Notes: generated by a model from the letters alone, not told the origin. A DNA stretch of 23,909 nt from Heteroruminococcus sp964369885 (GCA_964369885.1 CAYJGQ010000024.1:1-23909); one strand, 5' to 3'. Counted from the first letter of the stretch, positions 1 through 7,888 are shown. Numbers and translations: made by a program.

Positions 1-2936
1 CCAAAACCGATGTCATATGCCCAGCCGTCGCCGCCGAAGATACAAACCGATTTCTTGGATAGGAACTCCTTGTCGGCCAGAATTTCCTTGGCAAAGTCAC
101 AGTTGCAACCCTCAAGGGCGGTGATGAGTTTTGCGGTGGCTATTTCGTTGAGGTCACCGTTGTCCTTGGTGGCAAGGTATTCCTCAACAGCGGCCTTGGC
201 CTCAGGATTGTTAAAGGTTTCGGCCTCAAGCTTTGCAATCAGGCGGTCACGCACGGCCTTCTGGCCGTAGTACATACCAAGACCGTGCTCGGCATTATCC
301 TCAAATAGGGAGTTACACCAAGCAGGACCAAAGCCTGTGCGGATGTCGGTGGTGTAGGGCGATGTGGCGGCCTGTCCGCCCCAGATGGAGGAACAACCTG
401 TTGCGTTGGAGATATACATGCGCTGGCCGTAAAGCTGGGTGACAAGACGAGCGTAAGCGGTCTCGGCACAACCTGCGCAGGAACCCGAGAACTCGAGCAG
501 AGGCTGGGCAAACTGGCTACCCTTAACGGTCTTAAGCTCGGGCATGTCATCCTTGCGGGAAACATTCTCTACAAGGTGGTTAAAGATGGGCTGCTGTGCA
601 AGCTGCTCGTCCTGGGGCTTGAGTACGAGTGCCTTCTGCTTAGAGGGGCAAACGTCGGCACAAACGCCACAACCCATGCAGTCCAAGGGAGAAACAGCCA
701 TTGTGAAGGTGTAATCAACATCAAACTTACCGGTCATCTTCATGGTCTTGGCGCCGGCAGGAAGTGCTGCAACCTCGTCAGCGGTAAGTGCGAAGGGACG
801 GATGGTGGCATGGGGGCAAACGTAGGAACAGCGGTTACACTGGATACAGTTCTCGGGTAGCCACTCGGGTACGTTTACAGCAACGCCACGCTTCTCGTAG
901 GCCGATGCGCCCTGCTCAAATGTGCCGTCGGCGTGGGGCAGGAATGCCGATACAGGCAGGCTGTCGCCCTTCATTCTGGAAACAGGAAGCATGATGTCCT
1001 CAACCATTGTTACAAGCTCGGCCTTGCCATCAAGCTTGGCGCCACTTGCGGTGTCGGTAGCGTTGGCCCAGTCGGCAGGAACCTCAACCTTTACATAGGC
1101 CGAAACGCCGGCGTCGATGGCCTTGTGGTTCATGTCAACAATTTCTTGACCCTTCTTGGAGTAGCTGCGGGTAGCGGCATCCTTCATGTAGCCAACAGCC
1201 TCGTCGATGGGCATTACACCCGACAGTGCAAAGAAGGCCGACTGTAGGATGGTGTTGGTGCGCTTGCCCATGCCAATTTTAGTTGCAAGGTCAATGGCGT
1301 TAACGGTGTATAGCTGAATATTGTTCTTAGCAATATAACGCTTGGCCTCTGCAGGCATGTTCTCGTTTAGCTCCTCGTTGCTCCACTGGCAGTTGATAAG
1401 GAATACACCGCCGGGCTTTACGTCGTTAACCATGCGGTAACCCTTAATTACATAGGAGGGGTTGTGGCAGGCAACAAAGTCGGCCTTGTTGATATAGTAG
1501 GAGCTCTTGATGGGCTTGTCACCAAAGCGCAGGTGGGATACGGTGATACCGCCTGTCTTCTTGGAGTCGTACTGGAAGTAGGCCTGTACATACTTGTCGG
1601 TGTGGTCGCCCAGAATTTTAATGGAGTTCTTGTTAGCGCCAACGGTGCCGTCGCCGCCCAGACCCCAGAACTTACACTCAATGGTGCCGGCTGCTGCGGT
1701 GTTGGGGGTTTCCTCGGCCTCGGGTAGGGAGTGGTGGGTAACGTCATCAACGATGCCCATGGAGAACTGACGCTTAGGATCAGCCTTGGAAAGCTCGCTG
1801 TATACTGCGAAAATGCTCGAGGGAGGTGTGTCCTTAGAGCCAAGGCCGTAACGTCCGCCAATAACCTTGATGTCGTTCTTGCCTGCATTTGCAAGGGAGG
1901 TTACAACGTCGAGGTAAAGGGGCTCGCCCAGTGCGCCGGGCTCCTTGGTGCGGTCAAGCACGGCTATGCTCTTGCAGCTTGCGGGAATTGCGGCAAGAAG
2001 ACGGTCGGCTGCAAAGGGACGGTATAGGCGAACCTTGATAAGGCCAACCTTTTCGCCGGCGGCATTCATGTAGTCAATAACCTCTTCGGCTACATCACAT
2101 ACAGAACCCATGGCAATGATTACACGCTCGGCATCGGGTGCGCCGTAGTAGTTAAACAGTTTGTAGTCGGTGCCAATTTTGGCATTAACCTTGTCCATGT
2201 ACTTGTCAACAACTGCGGGAAGCTCGTCGTAGAACTTGTTGCAGGCCTCGCGGTGCTGGAAGAAGATGTCGCCGTTCTCGTGAGAGCCGCGGGTTAGGGG
2301 GCGCTCGGGGTTTAGACAGTGCTTACGGAAGGCATCAACGGCCTCCATGTTGCACATCTCGCCCAAATCCTCGTAATCCCAAACCTCAATCTTCTGAACC
2401 TCGTGGGAGGTACGGAAACCGTCAAAGAAGCTGATGAAGGGAACGCGACCCTCGATGGTGGCCAGATGAGCCACGGGGGCAAGGTCCATTACTTCCTGGG
2501 GGTTGGTTTCGGCCAACATTGCAAAGCCGGTCTGACGACAGGCATAAACGTCGGAGTGATCACCAAAGATGTTCAGCGCATGGCTGGACACGGTACGAGC
2601 CGATACATGGAAAACTGCGGGAAGCAGCTCGCCTGCAATTTTGTACATGTTGGGAACCATTAGTAGTAGTCCCTGAGAAGCTGTGTAGGTGGTGGTCATG
2701 GCACCGGTTCCAAGCGAGCCGTGCACTGTGCCGGCGGCACCTGCCTCGGACTGCATTTCGATAACGTTTACGGTGGTGCCAAAGATGTTCTTGCGGCCGG
2801 CGGCCGACCACTGGTCGACATAGTCGGCCATTGGGCTGGACGGGGTGATGGGGTAAATGCCTGCAACTTCGGTAAATGCATAAGAAACGTGAGCCGCGGC
2901 ATTATTGCCATCCATGGTTTTTTTAGATCTTGCCAT
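1..2936 (-). CDS. nifJ: Pyruvate:ferredoxin (flavodoxin) oxidoreductase, 3' end cut by window edge
   Basis: Oxidises pyruvate with CoA to acetyl-CoA and CO2 and reduces ferredoxin in the cytoplasm; the central catabolic step in anaerobes. The frame is open from ATG 2936 to the window edge (978 codons). It starts MARSKKTMDGN and continues with the PFOR-typical YPITPSSPMADYVDQW. Two ferredoxin-type motifs are readable: C697/C700/C703/C707 (CIQCNRCSYVCP) and C753/C756/C759/C763 (CMGCGVCADVCP). Three ligands of the proximal cluster are seen at C820, C823 (SGSCAGC) and C848 (ATGCSS). The TPP-binding motif FGGDGWAYDIGF lies at 967-978, right at the edge. Family members are about 1170-1180 aa, so roughly 200 C-terminal residues, including the fourth proximal cysteine, lie outside. 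The GGGAGGAG ribosome binding site is just upstream of the ATG. It is monocistronic at its 5' side. Identification is very secure. Confidence 0.97.
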   Translation of the reverse strand, partial: MARSKKTMDGNNAAAHVSYAFTEVAGIYPITPSSPMADYVDQWSAAGRKNIFGTTVNVIEMQSEAGAAGTVHGSLGTGAMTTTYTASQGLLLMVPNMYKIAGELLPAVFHVSARTVSSHALNIFGDHSDVYACRQTGFAMLAETNPQEVMDLAPVAHLATIEGRVPFISFFDGFRTSHEVQKIEVWDYEDLGEMCNMEAVDAFRKHCLNPERPLTRGSHENGDIFFQHREACNKFYDELPAVVDKYMDKVNAKIGTDYKLFNYYGAPDAERVIIAMGSVCDVAEEVIDYMNAAGEKVGLIKVRLYRPFAADRLLAAIPASCKSIAVLDRTKEPGALGEPLYLDVVTSLANAGKNDIKVIGGRYGLGSKDTPPSSIFAVYSELSKADPKRQFSMGIVDDVTHHSLPEAEETPNTAAAGTIECKFWGLGGDGTVGANKNSIKILGDHTDKYVQAYFQYDSKKTGGITVSHLRFGDKPIKSSYYINKADFVACHNPSYVIKGYRMVNDVKPGGVFLINCQWSNEELNENMPAEAKRYIAKNNIQLYTVNAIDLATKIGMGKRTNTILQSAFFALSGVMPIDEAVGYMKDAATRSYSKKGQEIVDMNHKAIDAGVSAYVKVEVPADWANATDTASGAKLDGKAELVTMVEDIMLPVSRMKGDSLPVSAFLPHADGTFEQGASAYEKRGVAVNVPEWLPENCIQCNRCSYVCPHATIRPFALTADEVAALPAGAKTMKMTGKFDVDYTFTMAVSPLDCMGCGVCADVCPSKQKALVLKPQDEQLAQQPIFNHLVENVSRKDDMPELKTVKGSQFAQPLLEFSGSCAGCAETAYARLVTQLYGQRMYISNATGCSSIWGGQAATSPYTTDIRTGFGPAWCNSLFEDNAEHGLGMYYGQKAVRDRLIAKLEAETFNNPEAKAAVEEYLATKDNGDLNEIATAKLITALEGCNCDFAKEILADKEFLSKKSVCIFGGDGWAYDIGF

Positions 2937-2987
2937 TTTTTAGTTCTCCTCCCTTAAATGTATAAAAATGTTGTGAAAACAGTTATG

Positions 2988-3005
2988 TGCGAGACTATGC
3001 TCGCA
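2988..3005. repeat. Perfect 18-bp inverted repeat in the PFOR leader
   Basis: TGCGAG (2988-2993) and CTCGCA (3000-3005) are exact inverted copies around a 6-nt centre. The element lies between the predicted PFOR transcription start and its ribosome binding site. It could be an operator or an mRNA hairpin. On the plus strand it is followed by a T6 run (3009-3014), but no plus-strand gene ends here, so I do not call it a terminator. Confidence 0.5.
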
Positions 3006-3024
3006 GGCTTTTTTGCCACCTCAA

Positions 3025-3053
3025 ATATTATCATTTATTTTAGCAAATGTAAA
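3025..3053 (-). promoter_or_regulatory. Probable sigma-A promoter of the PFOR gene
   Basis: On the minus strand, TTTACA (3053-3048), a 17-bp spacer and TAATAT (3030-3025) lie about 90 bp before the PFOR start codon. The predicted transcript leader contains a perfect 6-bp inverted repeat (2988-3005). Confidence 0.6.
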
Positions 3054-3161
3054 GGAAAAAAGGCGCCAAATATATCTTTTTGATAATAAATTAACAAGTA
3101 ATGGGATGCCAAGAGGTGCAGTTTTCTTTTGTAATGCAAAAAAACCATTTATTGGGCAGGT

Positions 3162-3177
3162 TTTTTGTGCACAAAAA
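3162..3177. promoter_or_regulatory. 16-bp perfect palindrome, possible operator
   Basis: TTTTTGTGCACAAAAA is a perfect palindrome centred between 3169 and 3170. It lies 22 bp upstream of the -35 box of the promoter at 3199-3227. The regulator is not identifiable from sequence. Confidence 0.35.
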
Positions 3178-3198
3178 CAATTAGAAACATCAAATAAA

Positions 3199-3227
3199 TT
3201 GACAAAGGCACTCTAAATGCTTATAAT
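3199..3227 (+). promoter_or_regulatory. Perfect consensus sigma-A promoter for the CNNM/CorC-type gene
   Basis: TTGACA (3199-3204), exactly 17 bp, then TATAAT (3222-3227): full consensus at both boxes. Transcription would start near 3234 and leave a leader of about 180 nt before the ATG at 3414. No other gene start lies in that interval. Confidence 0.8.
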
Positions 3228-3413
3228 ATCCCCATACACAGCGGTGAATAAATCTGCAGGGTTTTATCTTTCAAATTTGCACCGTGGATTAAAAGGGCTA
3301 CACAACCTAAAATAGGAGTTTGTAATAATTTTTTGAGGGCGTTGTGGCTTGGTATTTTAAAATTTGTATATAATTTTGACGCAAACACAAATTGAGGGTC
3401 TGGAGGCTCACAG

Positions 3414-4790
3414 ATGGACAGTGACAGCATAGGTGTTGTTATTTTAATTGTACTGATATGCCTTAAGATGTTTTTTTCGGCCGGAGCTGAGGCATTGGAA
3501 CAGCTCAGCGAATCTAAGCTTAGGCGCAGGGCCGCCGAGGGCAACAAAACTGCTCAAAACCTGCAAAAACTTTGCAGTGGACGAGAAAGCGTACTCGCTC
3601 CGCTTGTTTTTAGCGGAATGTTTGTGACAATTTTGGGCACGGTGGTGGCCACCGACATGCTCTTAAAGCGGTTTGATAATATGGCCACCGAGATTTTGCT
3701 AAACTCCTCACACCAGCCCACGGCATTTGGTATGGCCGTGACAAAATATGCCGTAATAGTATTGTTTGCGGTGGTGCTGTGCTGTGTGTTTTTGGTTTTT
3801 GCACAGACGGTGCCAAGGCGACTTGCCCACAAAAATCCCGACAGTGCCGCCTATAAAATGAGTGGACTGCTATGTTTTTTTGTGGCCATAGAGCGCCCGT
3901 TTACGGCACTGCTTACGGCGGCCTCCAAGGGTGTTTTAACACTGATTGGAGCGCCGGTGGCTGTACAGGACGACCAGGTGACCGAGGAGGAAATAAGGGA
4001 GCTTGTTGAGGAGGGCAACCAAAGCGGTACCATACAAAAAACCGAGCGCGAGATGATAAACAACGTGTTTGATTTTGCCGACCGCACCGTGGTGGAGGTA
4101 ATGACCCACCGCACCGACCTATTGGGGGTTTCCAAGGGCAGTGGACTTGGTGAGGTTGTAGAGCTTGCCAGAACCTCGGGGCATTCGCGCATACCTGTTT
4201 ATGCTGAGAGTGTTGACAATATACAGGGTATTTTATACGTAAAGGATCTGCTTTCTTTGCTTGAGAAAAATGATCCCTCGGGTGATTTTGACATAACTGC
4301 CCTAATGCGCAAGCCCATGTTTGTGCCCGAGTCGACCCGATGCAACGAGCTCTTCTCGCAGTTTAGTGCTAAAAAGCTACACATGGCGGTGGTGGTGGAC
4401 GAATACGGTGGCACCTCGGGACTTGTAACAATGGAGGATCTTGTTGAGTCGGTACTGGGCAATATACAGGATGAGTACGACAATGAGGTTGATAATTCCA
4501 TGCGCATAACCGACGACCTATTTACACTCGACGGCTCCATGACCATAGACGACACCGAGCGCCTGCTGGATATAGAGATAACCGACGACACCGATTACGA
4601 AACAATAGGTGGGCTTTTGGTCGAACTGCTCGACCACATTCCGGGGCCCGGGGAACACCCACAGCTTGAAATTGCGGGATTTCGCTTTACAGTAACCCAG
4701 GCCGACCAACGCAGGATTACCAGCATAACCGCACAGCGCCTGCCGGCAAAGCCGGAGGAGCGCAAAAGCAAAAAAGAAAAAGACGCATAG
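3414..4790 (+). CDS. CNNM/CorC (HlyC)-family membrane protein with CBS domains
   Basis: A 458-aa integral membrane protein of the family often labelled hemolysin C or CorC; characterised bacterial members export Mg2+ or Co2+. Domain order is typical. An N-terminal DUF21 region (about 1-180) has four hydrophobic stretches (near 6-24, 60-80, 108-130, 148-175). A charged linker (VTEEEIRELVEEG) leads to a CBS pair (about 205-330, first CBS beginning EVMTHRTDLLGVS). A C-terminal CorC/HlyC domain (about 355-445, with DYETIGGLLVELL) follows, then a lysine/glutamate-rich tail. The start is supported by GGAGG at 3402-3406, 7 nt before the ATG. It stands alone between a strong promoter and the tRNA gene. 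The transported ion cannot be read from sequence; the family call is secure. Confidence 0.92.
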   Translation: MDSDSIGVVILIVLICLKMFFSAGAEALEQLSESKLRRRAAEGNKTAQNLQKLCSGRESVLAPLVFSGMFVTILGTVVATDMLLKRFDNMATEILLNSSHQPTAFGMAVTKYAVIVLFAVVLCCVFLVFAQTVPRRLAHKNPDSAAYKMSGLLCFFVAIERPFTALLTAASKGVLTLIGAPVAVQDDQVTEEEIRELVEEGNQSGTIQKTEREMINNVFDFADRTVVEVMTHRTDLLGVSKGSGLGEVVELARTSGHSRIPVYAESVDNIQGILYVKDLLSLLEKNDPSGDFDITALMRKPMFVPESTRCNELFSQFSAKKLHMAVVVDEYGGTSGLVTMEDLVESVLGNIQDEYDNEVDNSMRITDDLFTLDGSMTIDDTERLLDIEITDDTDYETIGGLLVELLDHIPGPGEHPQLEIAGFRFTVTQADQRRITSITAQRLPAKPEERKSKKEKDA

Positions 4791-4865
4791 TAAAGCGGCG
4801 AATAGCGGAGAATTTATGGCCCATAATAGGGAGAATTCCGAGAGACGATTTCCTTATTATTGCCC

Positions 4866-4881
4866 CCCACTTTTTTGTGGG
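4866..4881 (+). terminator. Weak possible terminator hairpin after the CNNM-type gene
   Basis: CCCAC (4866-4870) pairs with GTGGG (4877-4881) around a T6 loop, followed by only a broken T-rich stretch. The stem is short and the tail imperfect. It is the best candidate in the 287-bp gap before the tRNA gene, which holds no credible ORF. Confidence 0.3.
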
Positions 4882-4991
4882 AAGATTCTTTGTTGTTCGC
4901 CATTTATTTGCAAATGATAAAATTGTGTGCACATTGTTTTGGATATTTGCAAAAAGCCGACGTTTTTTTCGCAAAAAGGGTGTTTTGGGTA

Positions 4992-5020
4992 TTGATTTTA
5001 CAAAAATTTGATGATATAAT
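4992..5020 (+). promoter_or_regulatory. Probable promoter of the tRNA-Val gene
   Basis: TTGATT (4992-4997), 17 bp, TATAAT (5015-5020). The mature tRNA begins 57 bp after the -10 box. Confidence 0.6.
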
Positions 5021-5077
5021 ACTGCTTGTTTCGTCGGTGAAATCTGTGTATTTGGCCGACAAAAGACAACTTAATTT

Positions 5078-5153
5078 GGACGATTAGCTCAGCTGGTAGA
5101 GCTTCCGCTTGACGTGCGGGAGGTCAGGGGTTCAAGTCCCTTATCGTCCACCA
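5078..5153 (+). tRNA. tRNA-Val (anticodon GAC), CCA encoded
   Basis: The 76-nt sequence folds into a standard cloverleaf. The acceptor stem GGACGAT pairs with ATCGTCC, and the D stem GCTC pairs with GAGC. The anticodon stem TCCGC/GCGGG carries the loop TTGACGT, giving anticodon GAC (valine, GUC/GUU codons). The T arm is AGGGG/CCCTT with loop TTCAAGT. Discriminator A and CCA (5151-5153) are in the DNA. It is a solitary tRNA gene with its own promoter and terminator. Confidence 0.96.
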
Positions 5154-5157
5154 CCGG

Positions 5158-5192
5158 TGCTGTTCCTGCAATCGTGGGGGCGGCATTTTTTT
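5158..5192 (+). terminator. Rho-independent terminator of tRNA-Val
   Basis: TGCTGTTCC (5158-5166) pairs with GGGGCGGCA (5177-5185) in a 9-bp stem with three G-U pairs, followed at once by T7 (5186-5192). It begins 4 nt after the encoded CCA. Confidence 0.75.
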
Positions 5193-5222
5193 GCCCAAAA
5201 ACACCTGTCCACCACCCATACA

Positions 5223-5266
5223 TAAAAAAACAGGGAATAGCCATGGCTGTTCCCTGTTATTTGTTT
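5223..5266 (-). terminator. Terminator of the PLP decarboxylase gene, bidirectional in form
   Basis: Arms 5229-5242 and 5245-5258 form a 14-bp stem with one T-G wobble. Read on the minus strand it follows the decarboxylase stop codon and ends in T7 (A run 5224-5230). On the plus strand it is followed by a T-rich stretch, so it could insulate both directions. Confidence 0.8.
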
Positions 5267-5275
5267 TGTAGGGTG

Positions 5276-6493
5276 TTAAACCACCTGTCCCTCTGTGGTG
5301 AGGAAAAGCTCGGGCGGTGTGGGAAGGTGTGCAAACTGCATTGGGGAAATTACAGCGGCGTAACTGCCGGCATTGGTTAGCAGCAGTGCATCGCCAACAT
5401 TTAGTATGGGAAGCATAATGTCCTTTGCAATGACATCAACAGCGGTGCATAGGTTGCCGGCAAGGGTTACCTGCTCAAGATCCTTTTCCTCCACAAGGGG
5501 AATTATCTCAAAAGGTTTGGCCCCGGTAAAAAGCGGTTCGTAGCTGTTGGGGTGAAGATCTTCGGTGTAGCTTAGCACCATTTGGGCAAGGGAGGGGCGC
5601 ACAAATCCGTTTAGGGTGTTGTGCAAAAGGACAAAGGTTTTGTCATAGGACTCCTTTTTGTCCATAACCTTGGTGACGTAAACGCCGTTTTTGCCCACCA
5701 AAAAGCGGCCTGTTTCGATATAGAATACGGCCTGTGGCAGCTTGTCACGAAAATCTGCTATTAGTTTGCTCATGGCGGCCCCAAGGGAGGGTATGTCAAG
5801 CGGGATATCTTCCTTGTCATAGGGGATGCCAATGCCCGAGCCAAAGTTTATAAACTCAAGGGGGCGACCGAGTTTGTTTTGCAGTTCGGTGGCGAGGTTT
5901 AGCATATTTTCGTAGTAGCGCTCTATAACGGCCTGACGCAGTTCCTGACTGCGCACATGCACATGAATGCCAATTACCTCGATGTTTTCAAGCTCGGCCA
6001 AAAGGTCCAGACGGCGCAAAAACAGCTCCTGATCTATGCCAAATTTGGAGGGGTCACCCCATTGGCCAAAAAAGGTGAAGTCGGGATTTATGCGAACCCC
6101 AACACGAGCCTTTTGGCCTCTGTCCTTGGCGACATTATTTATGCGCTCAAGCTCGCCCAGGCTGTCGGCCACAAGGGTGGAGCAGTCCAGGGCGGTTTGT
6201 ATGTCGTTTATGCTTTTGCCGGGGGAAGAAAAGTGGATTTTCTCGGGGGGCACACCCTGATCACGGCTGTGCAGAACCTCCCACAGGCTGGCGGCATCGG
6301 CGCCAATTCCGCTATCAAAGATGGTTTTGGTCACAAGGTGGTGGGGGTTGGCCTTTACAGAATACAAAAACTCGACCCCTAAAAAATTATCCTTTAGCTC
6401 ATGTGCAGCGCTTATAATGCCCTTTTGGTCATACAGATAAAAACTATCGTGTTCTGTTGCTTTTTGTAGTATAACTTTTTTATCAATTGTCAT
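5276..6493 (-). CDS. Fold-type III PLP-dependent decarboxylase (LysA/ornithine decarboxylase superfamily)
   Basis: A cytosolic alanine-racemase-fold decarboxylase of 405 aa. Visible motifs: the PLP lysine K47 in YSVKANPHH, HVHVRSQEL (H177), the phosphate-binding loop GSGIGIPY (about 218), ETGRFLV (about 260), C349 and D353 in GNLCTAVD, and NAGSY (about 374). These are the motif positions of diaminopimelate and ornithine decarboxylases. However, the segment after the active-site cysteine is CTAVD, not the CESGD-like pattern of LysA or the CDGLD-like pattern of ornithine decarboxylase, and HFSSPGKS is also unlike LysA. The substrate is therefore open; LysA is one option. I chose ATG 6493 because GGAGGG (6506-6501) sits 7 nt upstream; an in-frame ATG at 6514 has no ribosome binding site. 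No metabolic neighbour helps. Confidence 0.88.
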   Translation of the reverse strand: MTIDKKVILQKATEHDSFYLYDQKGIISAAHELKDNFLGVEFLYSVKANPHHLVTKTIFDSGIGADAASLWEVLHSRDQGVPPEKIHFSSPGKSINDIQTALDCSTLVADSLGELERINNVAKDRGQKARVGVRINPDFTFFGQWGDPSKFGIDQELFLRRLDLLAELENIEVIGIHVHVRSQELRQAVIERYYENMLNLATELQNKLGRPLEFINFGSGIGIPYDKEDIPLDIPSLGAAMSKLIADFRDKLPQAVFYIETGRFLVGKNGVYVTKVMDKKESYDKTFVLLHNTLNGFVRPSLAQMVLSYTEDLHPNSYEPLFTGAKPFEIIPLVEEKDLEQVTLAGNLCTAVDVIAKDIMLPILNVGDALLLTNAGSYAAVISPMQFAHLPTPPELFLTTEGQVV

Positions 6494-6525
6494 TTGCCGG
6501 CCCTCCATCTTCATAATGTCAAGCT

Positions 6526-6555
6526 ATAATATATTTTGCACTGCAAATTCATCAA
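6526..6555 (-). promoter_or_regulatory. Possible promoter of the PLP decarboxylase gene
   Basis: On the minus strand, TTGATG (6555-6550), an 18-bp spacer and TATTAT (6531-6526), about 33 bp before ATG 6493. Fair but not strong. Confidence 0.4.
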
Positions 6556-6694
6556 TTCATTGGGACAAAAAACAGGGAAATAATAGCTATTTTGTAGCAC
6601 GCACCCACATTTTTTTTGTCTAAAATAATGCCCTGCATTATCTGCACTATATTATAACAGAATTTCCCACCTGAAACAATGGGTAAAAAAATTA

Positions 6695-6734
6695 CAAAAA
6701 AAGAAGCCCTCCCACATGGGATGGCTTCTTTTTT
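6695..6734 (-). terminator. Terminator of rpmB
   Basis: AAGAAGCC (6701-6708) and GGCTTCTT (6723-6730) form the base of a hairpin extended by TCCCA/TGGGA past one mismatch. On the minus strand it is followed by a T run (A run 6696-6702 on plus). It ends 24 bp past the L28 stop codon. Confidence 0.82.
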
Positions 6735-6757
6735 CACTCGTATTTTAGTACCGACAA

Positions 6758-6946
6758 TTAAACGGCGCGTTGCACCTTGCCGGAACGAAGACAACGGGTG
6801 CAGGCGTGGATGTGACAAGGGGACCCTGCTACAATAGCCTTCACTCGCTTGACATTGGGTTTCCAAGTTCTGTTGCTCCTACGATGGGAGTGAGAAACTT
6901 TGATACCAAAGGTAACACCCTTTCCACAGATGTCGCACTTAGCCAT
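6758..6946 (-). CDS. rpmB: 50S ribosomal protein L28
   Basis: A 62-aa basic protein of the large ribosomal subunit. The N-terminus MAKCDICGKG, the central SHSHRRSNRTWKPN and the end ACTRCLRSGKVQR are typical of L28. Two CxxC pairs (C4/C7 and C49/C52) mark the zinc-binding (C+) version, and length is normal. An AGGAGG site lies about 10 nt before ATG 6946. The gene is monocistronic, with a good promoter upstream and a terminator directly downstream. Confidence 0.97.
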   Translation of the reverse strand: MAKCDICGKGVTFGIKVSHSHRRSNRTWKPNVKRVKAIVAGSPCHIHACTRCLRSGKVQRAV

Positions 6947-6993
6947 AACTGCTGCACCTCCTATTCTCAGTTAGATTTGGCGAAACAAAAAAT

Positions 6994-7022
6994 ATTTTAC
7001 CAGACATGACGACGAAATGCAA
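6994..7022 (-). promoter_or_regulatory. Promoter of rpmB
   Basis: Minus strand: TTGCAT (7022-7017), 17 bp, TAAAAT (6999-6994), with TGG immediately before the -10 box giving an extended -10. It lies 48 bp upstream of the L28 start. Confidence 0.65.
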
Positions 7023-7093
7023 GGGGTTTTTACCACTTTTATAAATAAAGTTTTAATTTTTATTGAACTTTGATGTCGTTTTGGGTATCGCCC

Positions 7094-7122
7094 TTGTATT
7101 TTTATGGTCATAGCGGTATAAT
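7094..7122 (+). promoter_or_regulatory. Promoter of the site-2 protease-scpAB-gerW operon
   Basis: TTGTAT (7094-7099), 17 bp, TATAAT (7117-7122), leaving a leader of about 85 nt before ATG 7214. Confidence 0.68.
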
Positions 7123-7213
7123 AGCGGCATTGGAAAAACATTCTTATTAGGGAAGGTTATCTAAAAACAGGCATAAACTACCAAGAGCCTGCATTTTGAT
7201 TGGAGTATATAAT

Positions 7214-7855
7214 ATGACAGATCTGATATTCGAAAAAATTGTGCTACTAATAGTGGCGGCCACTGCCCTTCCGGTGCACGAGTTTGCCCACGCATATGTG
7301 GCCTATAAACTTGGCGACAGCACAGCGCGCTATCAGGGCCGACTTACACTAAATCCGCTTTCCCACCTTGACCCCATTGGCACCCTAATGCTGGTGTTTG
7401 TTGGTGTGGGCTGGGCAAAACCTGTGCCCATAAACCCACGAAACTTCCAAAACCCAAAACTTGGCATGGCGCTATCAAGTCTTGCGGGGCCTGTATCCAA
7501 CCTAATTTTGGGGCTTGTACTGATGATTATATACAAGCTCATGGTTACAGCAGGTCTTATAAGCGGATCATCTGCGCTGTTTATGGTATCGACAATACTA
7601 TCAATCATGATAAGCACCAATGTCTACCTTGCTGTGTTTAATCTTCTGCCCATACCTCCGCTTGATGGCTCACGTTTGCTGTTTTATTTCCTGCCCGAGC
7701 GGTACTACTTCCAAATAATGCGCTATGAGCGTTTTATCTTCATGGGTGTATTTTTCCTGCTGTGGACAGGTGCTCTGAGCGTTCCACTGAGATTTGTTAC
7801 AAATATACTGATAGGCCTTTTGGATACAATGACATTTTTTGTAGGCAGTTTTTAA
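7214..7855 (+). CDS. Site-2 protease family (M50) membrane metalloprotease
   Basis: A 213-aa polytopic membrane protein of the M50 family (RseP/SpoIVFB relatives), small version without a PDZ domain. The zinc motif HEFAH is at residues 22-26 inside the first hydrophobic segment. The third-ligand motif NLLPIPPLDG is at 143-152 with D151. GPVSNLILG near 92-100 is also typical. An intramembrane protease is expected, but the substrate is unknown. The chosen ATG has GGAG (7202-7205) 8 nt upstream; an in-frame TTG at 7196 lacks a good site. It is the first gene of a cluster with scpA 33 bp downstream, an order familiar in Clostridia, which suggests a housekeeping rather than a dedicated sporulation role. 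Confidence 0.9.
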   Translation: MTDLIFEKIVLLIVAATALPVHEFAHAYVAYKLGDSTARYQGRLTLNPLSHLDPIGTLMLVFVGVGWAKPVPINPRNFQNPKLGMALSSLAGPVSNLILGLVLMIIYKLMVTAGLISGSSALFMVSTILSIMISTNVYLAVFNLLPIPPLDGSRLLFYFLPERYYFQIMRYERFIFMGVFFLLWTGALSVPLRFVTNILIGLLDTMTFFVGSF

Positions 7856-7888
7856 GCAACGTAAGCATAAAAAGAGAGGGGGGAGAGC

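Noticed and set aside
233..2957. Several plus-strand open frames across the first 3 kb
   Set aside because: All lie opposite the continuous PFOR reading frame, whose motifs are in the same frame from 2936 down to the window edge.
2971..2988. TTGTGAA half-site upstream of PFOR as a Rex operator
   Set aside because: One half matches the Rex pattern but the other (GTTATGT) agrees at only two of seven positions; too weak to call.
3013..3216. 67-codon plus-strand frame before the CNNM-type gene
   Set aside because: AT-rich intergenic DNA with no ribosome binding site; it overlaps the predicted PFOR promoter and the -35 box at 3199.
4860..5087. 75-codon plus-strand frame running into the tRNA gene
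   Set aside because: No start signal; it overlaps the tRNA promoter and the first bases of tRNA-Val.
6493..6514. Longer start (ATG 6514) for the PLP decarboxylase
   Set aside because: No ribosome binding site upstream, whereas GGAGGG sits 7 nt before ATG 6493.
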